Shown: piece by piece, positions 60,664-64,000 of the stretch
Numbering within the stretch: position 1 is the first letter of the stretch
Layout: each line of letters starts with the position of its first letter
NCBI GenBank assembly: GCA_033855775.1
Contig: JAWVFT010000130.1
Span: 1 to 64,000 of the forward strand
DNA: 64,000 bases
Reading direction: 5' to 3'
Origin: DASVTR01 sp033855775
GTDB lineage: Bacteria > Acidobacteriota > Blastocatellia > Pyrinomonadales > Pyrinomonadaceae
Translations under genes and position numbers: made by a program
The notes under the pieces: generated by a model
Database searches by the model: none
The model's input: only the letters and a program-made list of their open reading frames with translations
What the model was told of the DNA's origin: nothing

Positions 60664-63507
60664 ATGAGCTCTTTCATCCGAAGGAGGCACGGGCAGCTGG
60701 CCCTTGCGGTCGCATACTTGTGCGGTGCGCTGGCCATCGGAATGTGCGTGTGTCATTCGACGGCGCAGGCGCAGCAGACCATCACGTCGGCCACGATGAG
60801 CGGGCGCGTCGAAGATGCGAACGGCGCGGCCATCAACGGCGCGACGCTCACGCTCAGGAATCTTGAGAACAACCAGCAACTCAATACGACGAGCGACGAC
60901 GCGGGCCGCTATCGCTTCTCTTATCTCGCGGTCGGCACTTACCAGTTGACGGTCGAGCGCGACGGCTTCGCTTCCATCAAAGAGCGTTTGACCTTGACGG
61001 TCGGGCAGGCTTTGGACGTGCCGCTCAGGATGACCGTGCCGGATGTCGCAGCGACCGTGCAGATAACGGCGGACATTCCCGCCATCGAAACGGCGCGCAC
61101 GCAGGTGGCTGAAACCATCGTCCCGGCGGAGATTGACCATCTGCCTTTGAACGGTCGCAACTATCTTGACCTTGCGTTGCTCGTGCCAGCCGTCTCGCGC
61201 GCCAACACCGGCGCCCCGCAAAGATTCGCTGAGACTTCAGCCGTGCAGGGAACTGGAATTTCCGTCGCGGGCCAACGCAATCTCAACAACAGCTTCGTCG
61301 TCGACGGCGTTTCGTCCAACGACGACGCGGCAGACCTCGCCGGAACTTTCTACAGTCAGGAAGTGATACGCGAATTTCAGGTCGTCACCTCCGGCGGCAT
61401 CGCGGAGTTTGGGCGAGCCAGCGCGGGCGTCGTCAACATCCTCACGCAATCCGGCACGAACGATTGGCGCGGGCGGCTCTACGGCTTTCTTCGCAACCAA
61501 CGCTTCGACGCCCGCAACCCCGTCGCTCCGCGCAAAGACGCGTTGACGCAAGCGCAGTATGGCGCGACTCTGGCCGGGCCGCTTGTGCCTGACCGCGCTT
61601 TCATCTTCGCCAACTTCGAACAGACGCGCCGCAACGACTCAAGCGTCATCACCATCGCGCCCGGCAGCGTAATCGCCATCAACAATCGCCTGAACGCCGT
61701 CAACTATCGCGGGCCGCGCATCGAAACGGGCGTCGTCCCCGGCGCCACGGACGCGACCAACTTCTTCGCGCGCCTCGACCACAAAATTAACAACGCGAAT
61801 CTCTTCGCCGCGCGCTACAGTCTCTACGATGTCTCTTCCGCAAACTCGCGCAACGTCGGCGGCTTGAGCAGCGTCAGCCGTGGCGCGAGCCTCGATAATC
61901 TTGACCAGACCTTCACGGCCAGCAACGTCACGACGCTCTCGCCGAGTTCCATCAACGAAGCGCGCTTTCAATTGACGCGCAGCCGCCTGAGCGCGCCCGT
62001 CAACGATACAATCGGCCCGGCGGTCAACATCAACGGCGTCGCCAGCTTCGGCATCGCCACCTTCTCGCCGCTTGCCCGCGACATAGACCTGTACGAAGCG
62101 GTTGACAACATCTCTGTCGCGCGCGGCGCGCACTCCGTCAAAGGCGGCGTTGATGTGCTCTACAACCGCGTCAACATTCTCTTCCCCGGCGCGCTCGAAG
62201 GCGTCTATACCTTCACGTCGCTCGCCAATTTCACGAGCGGCGCTTACAGCAGTTTTCAACAAGCCTTCGGCGCGTCCTCGCAATTTCAGTCGAACCCGAA
62301 CGTCGGCTTCTTCGCGCAGGACGAATGGAAGCCGCGCTCTGGTTTGACCATCAACGCGGGCTTGCGCTACGACGCGCAATTCCTGCCCGACCCCATTGCG
62401 ACGGACACGAACAACTTCGCGCCGCGCCTCGGTCTGGCTTACGCGCCGGGCAATCGCAAGACCGTCATCCGCGCGAGCCTCGGCATCTACTTCGACCGCA
62501 TCCCGCTGCGCGCCGTCTCAAACGCCTTGCAGCGCGACGGCTCTCGCTACATCGTCGTCCAACTCTCGCCCACGCAAGCGGGCGCGCCCGTCTTTCCGAA
62601 CGTGCTCGCCGCCGAGCCCTCGACGCTCCTGACCAAGCCGAACGTCACGCGCATTGACCCGCTCATCAAGAACAGCTACAGCGAGCAGGCCAACCTGCAA
62701 ATCGAGCGCGAGCTATCAAAGGACGCATCCGTCTCCGTCGGCTACCTGCATCTGCGCGGCCTGCATCTGCTGCTCTCGCGCAACGTCAACGTGCCGACGC
62801 TCTCCGCGCAGCAAGCGCAGGCTCAAGGCATCGCCAACTTGGGACGCCCGGACGCGAACGTCGGCAACGTCAGTCGCTATGAAAGCTCCGGCGATTCTTA
62901 TTACGACGCGCTCGTCCTTGCGCTTCATAAACGCGCGGGCGCGTGGGCCAACGTGCGGCTCTCCTACACCTTCTCGAAGTCGATTGACGACGCGGGCAAC
63001 TTCTTCTTCTCGACGCCGCAGAATAACTTTGACCTCAGCGACGACCGTGGCCCGTCCGACAACGACCAACGCCATCGCCTGACCGTCAGCGGCTCTTTTC
63101 AGGCTCCGCGCGCCGCCGCTCACTCAAGCGACCTGCGCCGCGCCGTCGGCGGCTTTCAGTTCAGTTATATTTTTTCTTGCGCTTCCGCGTTGCCCTTCAA
63201 CCCGCTGACCGGCAACGACCGCAACCTTGACACGAACTTCAACGACCGCCCCGCAGGGATGGGACGCAACAGCGCTCGCGGCTTCAACTTCGCTTCGCTC
63301 GACGTGCGCCTCAGCCGCCGCTTTCGCTTCACGGAGCGTCTTGAACTAGAGACAATCGCCGAAGGCTTCAACGTGCTCAATCACGCGAACCTGCAACTGC
63401 CGAACAATACCTTCGGCACAACCGCTACGCCGCTCGCGACCTTCGGGCTGCCGACGGCGGCGAGCGACCCGCGACAGCTTCAGTTCGGGCTGCGGCTCAG
63501 TTTTTAA
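60664..63507 (+). CDS. TonB-receptor-like outer membrane protein with carboxypeptidase-regulatory domain
   Basis: 947 aa from ATG 60664 with ACGGAGA upstream. A signal peptide is followed by an N-terminal carboxypeptidase-regulatory-like beta domain (SGRVEDANGAAINGATLTLR, GRYRFSYLAVGTYQLTVERDGF), a plug region (LPLNGRNYLDLALLVP, GQRNLNNSFVVDGV, EFGRASAGVVNILTQSG), and a beta-barrel ending in LRLSF, the usual outer-membrane C-terminus. This acidobacterial family is thought to bind polymers or nutrients at the outer membrane. Confidence 0.9.
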   Translation: MSSFIRRRHGQLALAVAYLCGALAIGMCVCHSTAQAQQTITSATMSGRVEDANGAAINGATLTLRNLENNQQLNTTSDDAGRYRFSYLAVGTYQLTVERDGFASIKERLTLTVGQALDVPLRMTVPDVAATVQITADIPAIETARTQVAETIVPAEIDHLPLNGRNYLDLALLVPAVSRANTGAPQRFAETSAVQGTGISVAGQRNLNNSFVVDGVSSNDDAADLAGTFYSQEVIREFQVVTSGGIAEFGRASAGVVNILTQSGTNDWRGRLYGFLRNQRFDARNPVAPRKDALTQAQYGATLAGPLVPDRAFIFANFEQTRRNDSSVITIAPGSVIAINNRLNAVNYRGPRIETGVVPGATDATNFFARLDHKINNANLFAARYSLYDVSSANSRNVGGLSSVSRGASLDNLDQTFTASNVTTLSPSSINEARFQLTRSRLSAPVNDTIGPAVNINGVASFGIATFSPLARDIDLYEAVDNISVARGAHSVKGGVDVLYNRVNILFPGALEGVYTFTSLANFTSGAYSSFQQAFGASSQFQSNPNVGFFAQDEWKPRSGLTINAGLRYDAQFLPDPIATDTNNFAPRLGLAYAPGNRKTVIRASLGIYFDRIPLRAVSNALQRDGSRYIVVQLSPTQAGAPVFPNVLAAEPSTLLTKPNVTRIDPLIKNSYSEQANLQIERELSKDASVSVGYLHLRGLHLLLSRNVNVPTLSAQQAQAQGIANLGRPDANVGNVSRYESSGDSYYDALVLALHKRAGAWANVRLSYTFSKSIDDAGNFFFSTPQNNFDLSDDRGPSDNDQRHRLTVSGSFQAPRAAAHSSDLRRAVGGFQFSYIFSCASALPFNPLTGNDRNLDTNFNDRPAGMGRNSARGFNFASLDVRLSRRFRFTERLELETIAEGFNVLNHANLQLPNNTFGTTATPLATFGLPTAASDPRQLQFGLRLSF

Positions 63508-63562
63508 GTTGACGAAGACGGCTTCGGCCTGGCATTAAGAGTTGAAGCAAGCGAGAGCTTAA

Positions 63563-64000
63563 ATGATGAAGAAACAACTATCCGGCATTCCATCCATCGC
63601 GCTCATTTCGTGCGTCGCGCTGCTTTGCGGCGCGCTCTTGCTTTCAGCAGCGGGCTGCGCGCGGCGCGCGACTCAAGGGACAGAGGACGCAGGCGCGTTA
63701 TCGAACACGATGCAGCCCGTGCGCGTCTCCGCGGAGAACGTTGACGCGGCGGAGCCTGCTATCGCCGCCCTGCGCGACGGCTCGGCCTACGTCGCATGGA
63801 TTGAGCACGGCGCGAACAAGGAGGCAGACGTGTTCGTCGTGCGGCTCGATGCGGAAGGGCGAGCGGCGGGCGCGGCTGTTCGTGTCAACCCGTTCGCAGG
63901 CGCGGCGAAGGGTTGGCGCGGCGACCCGCCGACCATCGCGGTCGCTTCCGACAAGACCGTCTACGTCGGTTGGACGGCGCGCGTCGCGGGCGAAGCTCGC
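63563..64000 (+). CDS. Lipoprotein, truncated at window end
   Basis: At least 146 residues from ATG 63563 (or 63566), open to the last base. The signal MMKKQLSGIP then ALLLSAAGC contains a lipobox (SAAGC), so the Cys would be lipidated. The rest has repeated strands (AEPAIAALRDGSAYVAWIE, then TIAVASDKTVYVGWTA) like sialidase/BNR-type propeller blades. It follows the TonB-receptor-like gene by 55 bases, suggesting a surface-uptake pair. Confidence 0.8.
   Translation, partial: MMKKQLSGIPSIALISCVALLCGALLLSAAGCARRATQGTEDAGALSNTMQPVRVSAENVDAAEPAIAALRDGSAYVAWIEHGANKEADVFVVRLDAEGRAAGAAVRVNPFAGAAKGWRGDPPTIAVASDKTVYVGWTARVAGEAR

Overview
The window looks like a GC-rich chromosome segment from an Acidobacteriota bacterium, probably class Blastocatellia. 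The reasons are two secreted VWFA-related proteins of the acidobacterial type, a TonB-receptor-like protein with an N-terminal carboxypeptidase-regulatory domain, an S46 dipeptidyl peptidase, a circularly permuted ATP-grasp protein and an AmrS radical SAM enzyme. This placement rests on gene content only.

Region 1 (1 to about 13.73 kb) is a phage-like integrated element. It holds an HK97-fold major capsid gene, an AT-rich block of cargo genes (membrane protein, PIN/ASCH pair, HNH nuclease, one unknown), a divergent XRE-repressor/ImmA-peptidase versus Cro-like switch with a palindromic operator, small early genes, a prim-pol replication protein, an excisionase-like protein and a tyrosine integrase. 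Three copies of a ~95-bp repeat lie in its left half. No portal, terminase, protease or tail genes are visible.

Region 2 (13.9 to 20.6 kb) is ordinary chromosome: a DICT-domain protein, a glycosyltransferase, a DUF1232 protein, phosphate acetyltransferase, a VWFA protein, a response regulator with an HD-GYP domain, and tRNA-Leu(CAA).

Region 3 (20.8 to 40.5 kb) is the standout: fourteen genes in one direction with short gaps or ATGA overlaps. The first half is a complete ubiquitin-like toolkit: a double RING-like protein, an E1-like ThiF enzyme with a zinc ribbon, an E2 with a fused N-terminal ubiquitin-like domain, and a JAMM/JAB protease. It also holds a nucleoside-deoxyribosyltransferase/TIR-like candidate effector. 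The second half is a WD40 + degenerate vWA + TIR-like giant protein, a Cdc48-like AAA ATPase with a dead first ATPase module, a MoxR ATPase, two small accessory proteins, a pseudokinase with TPR-like and zinc-ribbon parts, and a zinc-knuckle/TPR-like protein. The inferred logic is a conflict or quality-control system that tags proteins and passes them to an unfoldase, with MoxR/vWA chaperones and dead-enzyme scaffolds as regulators.

Region 4 (40.5 to 64 kb) is chromosome again: AmrS, a B12-binding radical SAM protein, an RRM protein and DEAD-box helicase pair, the ATP-grasp protein, S46, M48 and M16 peptidases, an amidase-fold protein, a second VWFA protein, an AMIN-like protein, a DEDDh exonuclease, a TonB-receptor-like protein and a truncated lipoprotein gene at the right edge. 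Between the exonuclease and the M16 peptidase, on the minus strand, is a short SelW/Rdx-family gene with an in-frame TGA exactly at the redox position (CxxU), read here as a selenoprotein. Several intergenic hairpins are unusually long and perfect.
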